Assembly: GCA_011389885.1 (NCBI GenBank)
Contig: JAABTK010000052.1
Location: 1-34,581, forward strand
Origin: Gammaproteobacteria bacterium
GTDB taxonomy: Bacteria > Pseudomonadota > Gammaproteobacteria > Chromatiales > Chromatiaceae
Direction: 5' to 3'
DNA: 34,581 bases
Shown: in pieces, positions 14,865 to 22,493 of the stretch
Position numbering within the stretch: the first letter of the stretch is position 1
Layout: every line of letters starts with the position of its first letter
The notes under the pieces: generated by a model
The model's database searches: none
Seen by the model: only the letters and a program-made list of their open reading frames with translations
Told to the model about the DNA's origin: nothing
Made by a program: the position numbers and the translations under genes

Positions 14865-17324
14865 ATGGCTTATGTAATTTCGCTCCAGGGCAGTTCTGAA
14901 GCGGATCGGGATTCGATGGGGGCCGCCGCCTGGGAATCGGTCGTCATCGCCCGCCGCCTGGCCGAGCAGGGCCTGCCGTCCCCCGTCGGTTTCGATGTCA
15001 CTGCCGCCGCCTTTCGGCATTTCCTGGCGGAGAGCCCGCACCGCACGGAGATCCTGCGCGAGATCGCGGCCCTGCAGCAGGACCGGGCGGCCCTCGGAGC
15101 GGCGCTGGCGCGTATACGGGGACTCATTCGCGACTCGGCCTTGCCGGCGTCGTTGGCGCAGGCGCTGGCGCTGGCGCGGGAAGAGTCGGTGGCGTCGAGC
15201 GGCCCTTGGGCCTTCATGGTTCGGCCGCGCCTGGGCCTGGCCGATGGGAGCGCCAAAACGGACCCGCCGCCGGGGCGCGTTGTGGGCGGCGCCGCCGGCG
15301 AGAAGGCGTTTTTGGAGGTCTGTACCGAGGGCTTCGCGGCCTTTTTCGACGAGCCCGCCGCCGCCTACTGGAGAGAGGGCGGGTGCGACCCGGACCAGGC
15401 CCTGGTCTCGTTGGAGGTGCGGCGGCGTCGGCCGCCAACGTCGGAGACCGTCTTCGGTCTGATGTCTTCCATCGACGATGCGCATGGCTTCCCGGACGCG
15501 GTGCGGATTCAGGCGCGAAGAGAGGGGCCCCTGGGCACGGAATGGGATAGCGAGGGCAGCGAGGAGTACCGTATCTTCAAGCCGCTTCTGAATAACCCCG
15601 GGTTGCGCCCGGTGATCGGCAAGGAGATGGCCCGTGCCGGGCGGGAATCGACCCCGCCCGCCTCGGGCTCGGTCTCCTTGATCCAGTCCTCGCCCCCGCC
15701 CCAGGCGCAGGAGGAGATCCTCGGCGACGACGCCGCGGTGGAACTGGCCAGGCTGGCCCGCCGCGCCGAGCAGGCGGTAGGACGACCCCTGCGGCTGGAA
15801 TGGGCCCGCATGGGAAGCGACGGGGGCTTCGAGATCATCGACGTGCGGCCGGAGCCGCTGGAGGAACTCGCCGCCGCCGGCCCGCCGCGGATTCGCCGAC
15901 TGAAGACCCGCCAACGCCCGCTATTGCGCGGCCAGAGCGCTGGTCAGGCCTATGCCGCCGGGCCGGTCTGCAAGCTGGAATCGCCGCAAGAGGCGGACCG
16001 CCTGGAAGAGGGCGCGGTGCTGGTGACGCAAACGGTGGAGGACATCGGCTGGCTGCCGGTGCTGGAGCGGGCGGCGGCGGTGATCACCGAAAACGGAGCG
16101 GACACCCTGCACGGGGCCCTGCTCTGTCGCGAACTGGGGTTGCCGCTGCTCACGGGCGCGAGGCACGCCGCAGACAAGCTCCAGCAGGGGCGGCAGGTCA
16201 CCGTGGTGGGCTACGGCGAAGGCGAAGGGCTGGTGTATCCGGGGACCGCGGAGTTCGAGACCTGCGAGGCGGATTTCGACCGGGCGCCGGAGACCCGCAC
16301 CCGGTTGATGCTTAGCGTGGCGGACCCCGCCACGGCGTTGCGTTGGTGGCGACTGCCGTGCGATGGCATCGGCCTGGCCCGAATGGAATTCATCATCAGC
16401 CATTTGATCAAGGTCCATCCCATGGCGCTGGTGCATCCCGAACAGGTGGCGGTGGATATGACCCGCGACCGCATCGAGGCCATCACCGCCCCGTGGAAGG
16501 ACAAGCAGCGATATTTCGTGGACCGGCTGGCCCACGGCCTGGGCGCCATTGCCGCCTCCCAATACCCCAAGCCCGCGCTGGTGCGCATGAGCGACCTTAA
16601 GAGCAACGAATACTCGCGCCTGCTGGGCGGGGCCGGCTTCGAACCCGTGGAATCCAATCCCATGCTCGGCTGGCGCGGCGCCAGCCGCTATTACAGCGAG
16701 GACTACCGGCCGGGTTTCGACCTCGAATGCCGCGCCATCCGCAAGGCGCGCGGAGAGATCGGCCTGGACAACATCGCGGTGATGATCCCCTTCTGCCGCA
16801 CCCCGCAGGAGGCCGACCGGGTGCTCTCGACTATGGCCGAAAACGGGCTGGAGCGGGGGCGCGACGGACTGCGTGTTTTGATGATGGCGGAGACCCCAGT
16901 GAACATCGCCCTGGCCGGCGAATTCGCCAAGCGCTTCGACGGCTTCTCCATCGGCACCAACGACCTCACCCAATTGGTGCTCGGGGTGGACCGCGATTCC
17001 GACCGTCTCATCGACCTCTACGACGATCGCCACGAGGTGGTGCGCCAGGGCATCGCCGCCCTAATCGACTCCGCCCACCGCCATGGCCAGAAAGTGGGCC
17101 TGTGCGGCCAGGCCGCGGCGGACGACCGGGATTTCGCCCGCTTCCTGGTGGAGGCGGGCATCGACTCACTCACCGTCCCGGTGAACAGCTTTTTCATGCT
17201 CAAGGACTATGTGGCCGAGGCGGAGGGGCGGCAGCCGAGCGGTGTGGACTCGGGATTTCCCTGCGCCCCGATGCCCCCTCCCGGTTCCTCTTGCGGGCCG
17301 TCGGAACCGAGCGAGCCGAGCTGA
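14865..17324 (+). CDS. PEP synthase-like protein with a degenerate ATP-grasp domain
   Basis: An 819-aa protein aligned by eye with phosphoenolpyruvate synthase (792 aa in E. coli), which makes PEP from pyruvate and ATP through a phospho-His. The central swivelling domain keeps its His in NGADTLHGALLCRELGLPLL (about residue 415). The C-terminal PEP/pyruvate barrel is well kept: GIGLARMEFIISHLIKVHP, MSDLKSNEYSRLLGG, NPMLGWRGASRYY, IGTNDLTQLVLGVDRDSD and the catalytic-Cys GLCGQA. The N-terminal ATP-grasp third is strongly diverged: the expected VGGKNA lysine is absent (SMGAAAWE), and DIEW and QARP have become RLEW and DVRP. ATG 14865 follows GGGGTAGAG; an in-frame start at 14778 has no homology. 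A canonical ppsA start follows at 17571. Confidence 0.85.
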   Translation: MAYVISLQGSSEADRDSMGAAAWESVVIARRLAEQGLPSPVGFDVTAAAFRHFLAESPHRTEILREIAALQQDRAALGAALARIRGLIRDSALPASLAQALALAREESVASSGPWAFMVRPRLGLADGSAKTDPPPGRVVGGAAGEKAFLEVCTEGFAAFFDEPAAAYWREGGCDPDQALVSLEVRRRRPPTSETVFGLMSSIDDAHGFPDAVRIQARREGPLGTEWDSEGSEEYRIFKPLLNNPGLRPVIGKEMARAGRESTPPASGSVSLIQSSPPPQAQEEILGDDAAVELARLARRAEQAVGRPLRLEWARMGSDGGFEIIDVRPEPLEELAAAGPPRIRRLKTRQRPLLRGQSAGQAYAAGPVCKLESPQEADRLEEGAVLVTQTVEDIGWLPVLERAAAVITENGADTLHGALLCRELGLPLLTGARHAADKLQQGRQVTVVGYGEGEGLVYPGTAEFETCEADFDRAPETRTRLMLSVADPATALRWWRLPCDGIGLARMEFIISHLIKVHPMALVHPEQVAVDMTRDRIEAITAPWKDKQRYFVDRLAHGLGAIAASQYPKPALVRMSDLKSNEYSRLLGGAGFEPVESNPMLGWRGASRYYSEDYRPGFDLECRAIRKARGEIGLDNIAVMIPFCRTPQEADRVLSTMAENGLERGRDGLRVLMMAETPVNIALAGEFAKRFDGFSIGTNDLTQLVLGVDRDSDRLIDLYDDRHEVVRQGIAALIDSAHRHGQKVGLCGQAAADDRDFARFLVEAGIDSLTVPVNSFFMLKDYVAEAEGRQPSGVDSGFPCAPMPPPGSSCGPSEPSEPS

Positions 17325-17454
17325 AGGCGATTCGACTCGGCGCTTTGGCGTCGCTGGGTCTCACCATGCGCCCCGGCTGAAGCCTCGGGTAACCTCCGCG
17401 GGGCATTTGCACCGGCGGAGGGTTCATCTCAACCGCCTCTAGCCCCGCAAACCG

Positions 17455-17484
17455 GGCACGGCGGCTCTTCGAGCACGCCGTGCC
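17455..17484. repeat. Inverted repeat after the PEP-synthase-like gene
   Basis: Arms GGCACGGCG (17455-17463) and CGCCGTGCC (17476-17484) enclose a 12-nt loop, without a T tract. It lies in the 250-bp gap between the PEP-synthase-like gene and the ppsA remnant, which otherwise shows no gene. It may act as a weak terminator or be another dispersed palindrome. Confidence 0.5.
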
Positions 17485-17570
17485 ACGGTACAAGCCAGTC
17501 GCATTCCGCCGCCGGGCATGCCTTTTGCGGCAAGCGAGGCAATACACCAGCAGAGCGAGGGCGAGTCTTT

Positions 17571-17695
17571 ATGAACGAACAACTGACCAAGCCGCTGGCC
17601 GCGGCGAGCAATCGGGACCTGGCCGAGGTGGGGGGCAAGAACGCCTCTCTGGGCGAGATGATCCGCAATCTGAAAAACTCCGGGATTCGCGTATC
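17571..17695 (+). pseudogene. N-terminal remnant of a canonical PEP synthase
   Basis: From ATG 17571 the frame reads MNEQLTKPLAAASNRDLAEV and then GGKNASLGEMIRNLKNSGIR. This is the canonical start of PpsA/PPDK_N, including the ATP-binding Lys that the full-length gene upstream lacks. Homology ends after about 41 residues; the rest of the open frame (to 17789) is unrelated and leads into the next gene. The remainder of this second ppsA copy is absent from the window. Confidence 0.75.
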
Positions 17696-17796
17696 ATACC
17701 GAGAACCGCAATACGCCGGATCCGGCCAACCCCGATTGATCCGTGTTTTCGTTGTGCCCGATACGGGGCAGAAAGAGCCAATGAGGTAACAAGAAG

Positions 17797-18132
17797 ATGG
17801 ACGATGATGCCGTGCAAATCGCTGAATTGAAGACCGGCCAGCAACTCTCCCTTGATATCGGCAGCAGGGAGGTTGTTTTGACCAAGCTGGAAGAACCCCA
17901 TCGGTTCCGCATGGATGGCTGGTTTCCCGAGGAAAAGGCGGTCTACATCATGCAAGACCAGATCGAAGAAGACCAGCCGCTGCACTACGCCTTCGAGCCC
18001 ATGACCCTGGAAGAAGGCATGAAGCGCAACGAGGGCAAGTTCGGCAAGAACCTGGTGATGTACGACTTTCTGGGGCGCGAAGTCGAAGGGATCGAGATGG
18101 AAGAGGAAGATGAGGCGGCAACGGAGGGTTGA
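17797..18132 (+). CDS. Hypothetical acidic protein
   Basis: A 111-aa soluble protein of unknown family, starting MDDDAVQIAELKTGQQLSLD and ending in a very acidic tail, EMEEEDEAATEG. It is predicted to be mostly beta-rich in the middle, with no signal peptide or membrane segment. The start ATG has AAGAAG directly upstream. It follows the truncated ppsA sequence, so its promoter region may be what terminates the ppsA homology. Codon use and composition match the core genes. I do not recognise a function. Confidence 0.7.
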   Translation: MDDDAVQIAELKTGQQLSLDIGSREVVLTKLEEPHRFRMDGWFPEEKAVYIMQDQIEEDQPLHYAFEPMTLEEGMKRNEGKFGKNLVMYDFLGREVEGIEMEEEDEAATEG

Positions 18133-18157
18133 TGCCGCTGCAGCCGTTTTCGTTGTT

Positions 18158-18275
18158 GCGCCAACCCTTACATAGGCCCGCTATGCGCGGGTTGGCGCGC
18201 CTAGAAGACGAACAAAAATCCGGCGCGATCTGGTATAAGAATTTCCGTCAATCGCCTTAGAGGCGGTGGCGTTAA
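18158..18275. repeat. Hairpin and dispersed repeat downstream of the hypothetical gene
   Basis: Arms GCGCCAACCC (18158-18167) and GGGTTGGCGC (18189-18198) form a perfect 10-bp stem with a 21-nt loop. It is followed by a stretch around CGCGATCTGGTAT and CCGTCAATCGCCTTAGAGGC (18225-18270). A related version of that stretch recurs at 22494-22556. It sits between converging transcripts and may double as a terminator. Confidence 0.6.
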
Positions 18276-18826
18276 TCAACCGCCCTCGGCCGCATCCTCC
18301 AGCGCGAAGTCGATGCTGATGCGGTCGCCCGCCAGCGGGCGGAAGCGGTTGTCCGCGTAGGCCGCATGATCCGGGTGGTCGCGGTAGCTCGGGATCACCG
18401 CCGGGTGGGCGAAGCGGATCAGCCAGCACCACTGATATTGGGCATCGGCCTTCACTGCGCGGCCGCTCAGCGCGGCCTGCACGCCGGGGATGCGGCTCAG
18501 CACTGCGCGCCCCTCGGCGGCGAGCTTCTCGGCCTCTGCCTCGGCGGCGTCCACGTTGTACAGGATTAGATGCTCCACCGGTCGCCAGCGCCGGCATCGG
18601 GCCAACACCGCCGGGCCGCGCCCCGCGGCGCCCAACCCCTCCATCAGGGCCGCGGCCGCCTCCGCCACCGCCTGCCGCACCGCCGTGGTGCGCCCGCCGG
18701 GCTTGTCGCCATGCACCGCCTGCACCCAGGGCTTATGCAGATGACGGGTGAGTTCCAGCGCCGCGGCCTCGCGAAAAGGCGGGTTCGCGGCATCCGCCGG
18801 CGCGTTCCAGCAAATCAGCCCTTTCA

Positions 18827-19548
18827 CGGCGGGCCCCGTCAGATCCCGAATCACCGGCGTGCCGCAGTCGCGCATCACCGCGGCGATCTCCGCCGCCGCA
18901 GCGGCCGAGGCCGAGACCCCGTTGCAGCCCAAACGCACCGCCGCCGCGCCGCGGCCGCGGATTCCGCGCCCTGCAACACCAGCGCCATGGGCGTCTCGGC
19001 CCGCTTGGCCGCCGCCTCCAGGGCCGGTAACAGGTAGTTCAGGGCAGCGAGAGAAGAGGACACCCGTAATTCGCATGGTTCCCACGCTCCAGCGTGGTAA
19101 CCCATCCCGGGGCGCTCCAGCGCCGAGGGGCGGGCCGGGCTCGGCAGCTGCGCCGGACACCCTCGGCGCAGAGCGCCTAAAGCTGCATTCCCACGCTGGA
19201 GCGTGGGAACGATGATAATCAGCCCTTTCACGGCGGGCAGCGGCTCGTTGCGGGCCTCGGCCTGGTCCAGCCCCACGAATTCGTCGCCGGGCAGGTCGGT
19301 GGCGGCGGGCCCCGTCAGATCCCGAATCACCGGCGTGCCGCAGTCGCGCATCACCGCGGCGATCTCCGCCGCCGCAGCGGCCGAGGCCGAGACCCCGTTG
19401 CAGCCCAAACGCACCGCCGCCGCGGCCGCGGCCGCGGATTCCGCGCCCTGCAACACCAGCGCCATGGGCGTCTCGGCCCGCTTGGCCGCCGCCTCCAGGG
19501 CCGGTAACAGGTAGTTCAGGGCAGCGAGAGAACAGGACACCCGTAATT
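18827..19548. repeat. 245/246-bp direct duplication inside the Dabb gene
   Basis: 18827-19071 and 19303-19548 are almost identical, from CGGCGGGCCCCGTCAGATC to GGACACCCGTAATT. Copy 1 lacks one base near 18950. The unique stretch after copy 2 (19215-19302, encoding ATDLPGDEFVGLDQAEARNE and on) is missing after copy 1. The jump is at the 7-mer GGCGGGC, which is shared by all three junctions (18828, 19229 and 19304), indicating a microhomology deletion after tandem duplication. Confidence 0.85.
19076..19214. repeat. Nested palindrome block (family D)
   Basis: GGTTCCCACGCTCCAGCGTGG and CATTCCCACGCTGGAGCGTG plus GGAAC form the outer pair (19078-19103 and 19184-19210). They enclose smaller hairpins GGCGCTCCAGCGCC and GGCGCAGAGCGCC. 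Translated, they give peptide strings such as SHAGAWER. It lies between the two copies of the duplication in the broken Dabb gene. Confidence 0.75.
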
Positions 19549-19586
19549 TTGTGTTCGGACGAAGAACAGAGGAAATATGGGTGTCC
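19528..19586. repeat. Family-B repeat (GGACACCC...GGGTGTCC)
   Basis: An element of about 60 bp with terminal GAACAGGACACCCGT and ATGGGTGTCC inverted ends and an internal CGGACGAAGAACAGAGG. Sister copies lie at 21852-21914 and 22080-22140, a left half at 19052-19071 and a right-internal piece at 22460-22489. Here it interrupts the 5' end of the broken Dabb gene. Confidence 0.75.
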
Positions 19587-19647
19587 ACGTCGTTTCCACG
19601 TCGTTCCTTTGGACCTGCCCCAGGGCTGTGCTAGAGAACAGGACAAG

Positions 19648-19873
19648 GGGCTCTTCCGATTGGCCACCTTTGACGACGCGATCCTCGCCTGCGCCGAACC
19701 CCTGATGCGACGCTATGCCAACCATCCCGATGGACCTCGCCGACGCTTCACTGGTGCTGCTCGCCGAAGAGCTGGCGCACGGCCTCATCCTCAGCACTGA
19801 CCAGCGCGACTTCGAGACCTGTCGCTGGAAGCAGCGACACCCTTTTGAGAATCGGCCGGCCCTGGAGTCCTAA
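19648..19873 (+). pseudogene. PIN-domain (VapC-like) toxin remnant
   Basis: Two frames joined by a one-base slip near 19729 encode LATFDDAILACAEPLMRRYA and MDLADASLVLLAEELAHGLI, then LSTDQRDFETCRWKQRHPF and a TAA at 19873. This is the C-terminal two thirds of a PIN-domain ribonuclease with the late acidic residues in DLADASL and STDQRDF. The N-terminal catalytic Asp and any antitoxin gene are missing, replaced by repeat sequence. Confidence 0.7.
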
Positions 19874-19903
19874 CAGACTGCACTGGAGTCGAATCCCCGC
19901 TAA

Positions 19904-20083
19904 GCCGCACACAGAGGGCTGTTCCGTCATGAGCTGGACGAGGCAGCGATCTCGCATATTCGGCTTGCCCTCAACCAGAATCAGCTGTTGGCAAACTCAC
20001 GATTCTAAGAGAAAATGCAGGGTAAGACCGGGCTCCGGCGGGTAGCCGAGGCCAAGAGGGCGTCCGAAAAAGCAGCAAGATGA
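19904..20083 (+). pseudogene. C-terminal remnant of a REP-associated (RAYT/Y1) transposase
   Basis: The frame reads AHRGLFRHELDEAAISHIRL, then ALNQNQLLANSRF, an in-frame TAA (about 20008), and EKMQGKTGLRRVAEAKRASE to TGA at 20083. This matches from memory the C-terminal tail of COG1943 RAYT transposases (LFRxELD..xxxIRxAxNxxxxLGxxRF). The catalytic HUH and Tyr portion is absent. RAYTs mobilise REP palindromes, so this is a likely trace of the machinery behind the local repeats. Confidence 0.6.
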
Positions 20084-20163
20084 TACACTGGAGCGATGCG
20101 CGGGCCAACTTGAATTGCCGCTATGAATAGTATTGATCGAAAAACAATTCGAGCCTGGCCCCT

Positions 20164-20430
20164 TTAATTATCGGCCAGGTTGGTGATGCGCACCCGGCGC
20201 AGTTCGATGTCGTCCTCCGGCGAGACGACGATGTCGGTGTGCAGCTCGAATGCGCCATCGCGGCGGCGAAACTCGGCCCGCCCCTCGGAGAAGATCGCCT
20301 CGTAGGCGCTGCCCCGTTGCCGGGTTGGCTGGCGGACCAGACCGCGCCGCTGTGCGGGTCGCGCAGGTAGCAGAAGTTGCCCAGGTGGTCGCGGGTGGCG
20401 TCCGGCGGCCCGCGGGTGATGTCCAACGCC
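20164..20430 (-). pseudogene. Fragment of cyclic beta-1,2-glucan synthase (NdvB-like)
   Basis: Reading leftward, DITRGPPDATRDHLGNFCYL and RDPHSGAVWSA are followed, after a frameshift near 20315, by AYEAIFSEGRAEFRRRDG and ELHTDIVVSPEDDIELRRVR, then TAA. This is a recognisable internal piece of the large GH94/NdvB enzyme of nearly 3000 residues; fewer than 90 residues survive. No other part of the gene is in the window. Confidence 0.7.
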
Positions 20431-20434
20431 CTCC

Positions 20435-20665
20435 CTGAGTTATCCCAGGGCCAGCCGCCTGCGGGCCAGTGTGGCGCGTCTGCCGCTGGCGTCCCTGGTG
20501 CTGGAGACCGACGCCCCGGATCAACCCGATGTGGATTGGCGCGGGCGGCGCAACGAACCTGCCCGGCTGGTGCGGATACTCCAGGCCCTGACTGAGCTGC
20601 GCCGGGAAAGCCCCGAGGCCAGCTACGCCAAGGCCATGGAGCTGTTTGCGCCGGGGGAGGGCTGA
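20435..20665 (+). pseudogene. C-terminal fragment of a TatD-family nuclease
   Basis: The frame encodes LSYPRASRLRASVARLPLAS, LVLETDAPDQPDVDWRGRR and NEPARLVRILQALTELR, ending at TGA 20665. This is the last quarter of a TatD hydrolase, including the conserved metal-site Asp in LETDAPD and the RNEP motif. It abuts the NdvB fragment head to head, with no 5' part in the window. An internal ATG (20471) gives an apparent 64-codon frame that should not be read as a gene. Confidence 0.75.
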
Positions 20666-20715
20666 GGCTCAGGGCTGCTCCTTGTTAGGGGAGCGTGGTT
20701 AGGGGAGCGTGGTGG

Positions 20716-20823
20716 TGGAAAATCGATGTATTAGAGCAGGCCGAGCAAGAACGCATCCTGTCCGTGGTACACAGTCTGCTGCGCGACGCCAAGGTTCTTC
20801 AGGTCTATCGCATGAGCGCCTAA
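20716..20823 (+). pseudogene. Short C-terminal remnant, unknown
   Basis: In the frame ending TAA 20823 the DNA encodes WKIDVLEQAEQERILSVVHS and LLRDAKVLQVYRMSA, which looks like the helical tail of a small HTH or antitoxin protein, with no start. It is preceded by a tandem duplication of GTTAGGGGAGCGTGG (about 20682-20712). The link to a family is weak. Confidence 0.3.
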
Positions 20824-20835
20824 GGAGGATTCAAT

Positions 20836-21036
20836 ATGCAACCACAGGTAGAACAGATGTTGGAGAAGCTGGAACACCTCACCCCCGCCCGCTTGGCAGA
20901 GGTGGAAGACTTTATCGATTTTCTACACCAACGTGATCAGGATAAACGCTTGCGCCAGGACTACGCACGCGCCTCCGAAGCCGCTTTCGCCAAGGTCTGG
21001 GATAACGACGAAGATGCCGTCTACGACTCGTTATAA
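20836..21036 (+). CDS. Antitoxin of a MazEF-type pair (DUF2281-like)
   Basis: A 66-aa protein, MQPQVEQMLEKLEHLTPARL and then AEVEDFIDFLHQR, with a charged C-terminal tail. The amphipathic N-terminal half matches the DUF2281-like class of small antitoxins usually found before MazF/PemK toxins. The start has a strong AAGGAGG 7 nt upstream. Its last 23 nt overlap the toxin gene, a coupling normal for toxin-antitoxin operons. It is expected to bind the toxin through its C-terminal region and to repress its own promoter, which is inference from the class. Confidence 0.8.
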   Translation: MQPQVEQMLEKLEHLTPARLAEVEDFIDFLHQRDQDKRLRQDYARASEAAFAKVWDNDEDAVYDSL

Positions 21037-21367
21037 CTTCGGCGATGTGGTGCTGGTGGGTTTCCCCTTCACCAGCCTGCAAGTCACCAAGAAACGCCCC
21101 GCTGTGGTCATCAGCCGAAAGGCCTATCAGCAAAACCGGCCAGATGTGATTCTGATGGCGGTCACCAGCCAGATACGGCAACCGCTGGCCACCGGCGAGG
21201 CCATTCTGCAGGACTGGCAGGCGGCGGGGCTGGCCAAGCCCTCGGTGCTCAAACCGCTGATCGCAACCCTGGAGCAAAACCAGATCGTCAAGGTCATCGG
21301 ACAACTGTCGGCAGCGGACAGGGAAAGTTTGGGGAAGTTGATTCAGACGATTTTAGGAAACCAATAA
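21014..21367 (+). CDS. MazF/PemK-type mRNA interferase toxin
   Basis: A 117-aa toxin of the MazF/PemK/CcdB fold. The diagnostic N-terminal strand is GDVVLVGFPFTSLQVTKKRP, followed by AVVIS; the family's later TSQIR segment and C-terminal LIATLEQNQIVKVIGQLS are also present. Such enzymes cut single-stranded RNA at short motifs; the motif is not predictable here. I place the start at ATG 21014, where homology begins; the frame continues upstream to 20933 within the antitoxin gene. A strong hairpin follows directly. This is one of few intact genes in an otherwise decayed stretch. Confidence 0.9.
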   Translation: MPSTTRYNFGDVVLVGFPFTSLQVTKKRPAVVISRKAYQQNRPDVILMAVTSQIRQPLATGEAILQDWQAAGLAKPSVLKPLIATLEQNQIVKVIGQLSAADRESLGKLIQTILGNQ

Positions 21368-21398
21368 TGACAAAGCCCGCCGAGGCGGGCTTTGTCAT
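21367..21398. terminator. 15-bp perfect hairpin terminator after the toxin gene
   Basis: Arms ATGACAAAGCCCGCC (21367-21381) and GGCGGGCTTTGTCAT (21384-21398) are perfectly complementary with almost no loop. The AAAGCCCGCC..GGCGGGCTTT core is a standard bidirectional intrinsic terminator form. The toxin stop codon adjoins it. Confidence 0.85.
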
Positions 21399-21528
21399 GA
21401 ATCATGATAGCGTGTAGGACAACGCATAAAGTAACTATTCAGGGGTACCCAGGCGCGCAAGGCCCCAGCCAGCCAAGGGAGATCGTAACCGCCACATTCT
21501 CCAGATCAAAAAATACAGCGGCTTGCTC

Positions 21529-21557
21529 TTGACAACATAGGAAAGCCTCCTTATGCT
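21529..21557 (+). promoter_or_regulatory. Near-consensus sigma-70 promoter
   Basis: TTGACA (21529-21534), an exact 17-bp spacer and TATGCT (21552-21557). It points at the truncated adenine methylase frame starting at 21596, so it is probably the stranded promoter of that lost gene. 21399-21528 before it holds nothing recognisable. Confidence 0.7.
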
Positions 21558-21595
21558 GTAGCCCACCATCCACCAACGGAGACTACAAGGCAAGC

Positions 21596-21676
21596 ATGGG
21601 CAACTACTTTGGATCCAAAGCGACTTCGGGCCTATGTCAGCCGATCATTGCGCTGATGCCTCCGCATGACACGGCC
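21596..21676 (+). pseudogene. N-terminal remnant of a DNA adenine methylase
   Basis: ATG 21596, preceded by GGAG, opens MGNYFGSKATSGLCQPIIAL and MPPHDT. This is the expected start of a mobile-element type D12-class N6-adenine methyltransferase, leading up to where the SAM-binding region should follow. Homology ends at about 27 residues. What follows (21680-21840) resembles insertion-sequence end DNA and then family-B repeats. Confidence 0.5.
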
Positions 21677-21851
21677 AATGCGCCCCCCAGCCGCCTCCAT
21701 TCAGACAGGCCGCTGGTTCTCGACAAATAATGATCCATCTCTGTGCAGGAGGCGGGTCAATATTTCTTAGCGCTAGTGGGTCAGTTTTTGTGAGTGTTGA
21801 GGGTCCGGTGGTCCACCCCAGCGAGAGAACAGGACGAGAGAACTGGAACGA

Positions 21852-22140
21852 GAGAACAGTACACCCGTGACTTCTGTTTTCAGACGAAGAACGGAGGGCA
21901 GCATGGGTGTCCCCTTCGTTTGCTTTGCCCATGACAAAGCGGAGATGGTGCGTTACGGCGCGCGGGGGTGTGGCTGTGGAATTCAAGCTTGGCGCCGGCA
22001 AGTCCCGGGACACCCAAAAACAGGTCCCGGGACACCCAAAAAAACCGGCATCGGCCAAGGTTTAGCCGCTGAAGGGAAAGAACAGGACACCCGTGATTTC
22101 TGTTTTCAGACGAAGAACGGAGGACAACATGGGTGTCCCC
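21852..22140. repeat. Two family-B repeats flanking GGACACCC tandem repeats
   Basis: Copies at 21852-21914 and 22080-22140 share the internal CTGTTTTCAGACGAAGAACG and the inverted GGACACCC/GGGTGTCC ends. Between them, near 22003-22045, CCCGGGACACCCAAAAA occurs twice in tandem. No coding frame of note crosses the block. The whole of 21680-22600 lacks an intact gene. Confidence 0.75.
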
Positions 22141-22202
22141 TTCTTCCATTTCCCCTTCTTCCAGGGCCGGGATGCGGCGCGAGAGGGGGCGAGTGAGAGA
22201 AT

Positions 22203-22252
22203 GTTAAGAGCGTGGTGGCGGTGTCGATCTGCTGATTTCTGGCACGGGCCAT
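22203..22252 (-). pseudogene. Possible N-terminal scrap of a RAYT transposase
   Basis: On the minus strand ATG 22252, preceded by GGGAGACCCTC, opens MARARNQQIDTATTLLT. The first ten residues match from memory the start of one RAYT subgroup (MARARxQQI), after which the expected YYHC..R motif is absent. It is short, so the call is tentative. Confidence 0.35.
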
Positions 22253-22493
22253 GAGGGTCTCCCGGTAGGATCGGGGGCGATGGTTTGGGTGTAGCCGAAG
22301 AGGCGAGGAGGTCGAGTAGTATCTTGGGTGTCCCTTGGTTTTGTGGCATGATCATTCGCAAACCGCGATATCTGAATTCTACATCAAAAGGCCGGAGGCC
22401 TCTCTTTTTGTTTACTATAGCTGACCGCGGCTGAAGAGAGGCTAAAGCATCGGAGCCCCGAGATTTCCGACGAAGAACGGCGGGCGAAGAAGA

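Larger units (their letters stand above)
18276..19548 (-). pseudogene. Broken gene: barrel-like N-terminal part fused to a Dabb domain
   Basis: The C-terminal 95 codons encode an intact Dabb (stress-responsive A/B barrel) domain: VEHLILYNVDAAEAEAEKLA, then YQWCWLIRFAHPAVIPSYRD and ISIDFALED. Upstream, reading leftward, are segments such as ALNYLLPALEAAAKRAETPM and VMRDCGTPVIRDLTGPA that loosely resemble a class II aldolase barrel (low confidence). The gene is not intact: 245-246 bp occur twice, the downstream copy is one base shorter in a CCGCGG run (frameshift), a palindrome block lies between the copies, and the 5' end is cut by a family-B repeat. The C-terminal half could still be translated from an internal start. 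Confidence 0.7.

Noticed and set aside
18276-19667. 463-codon continuous frame across the Dabb locus
   Set aside because: It crosses the duplication and repeats and reads the upstream copy out of its coding frame; only the last 200 or so codons are genuine gene sequence.
21680-21840. Insertion sequence of the IS21 family
   Set aside because: Only short GGTCAATATTT/GGTCAGTTTTT motifs are seen, with no transposase gene or paired terminal repeats, so no element is annotated.
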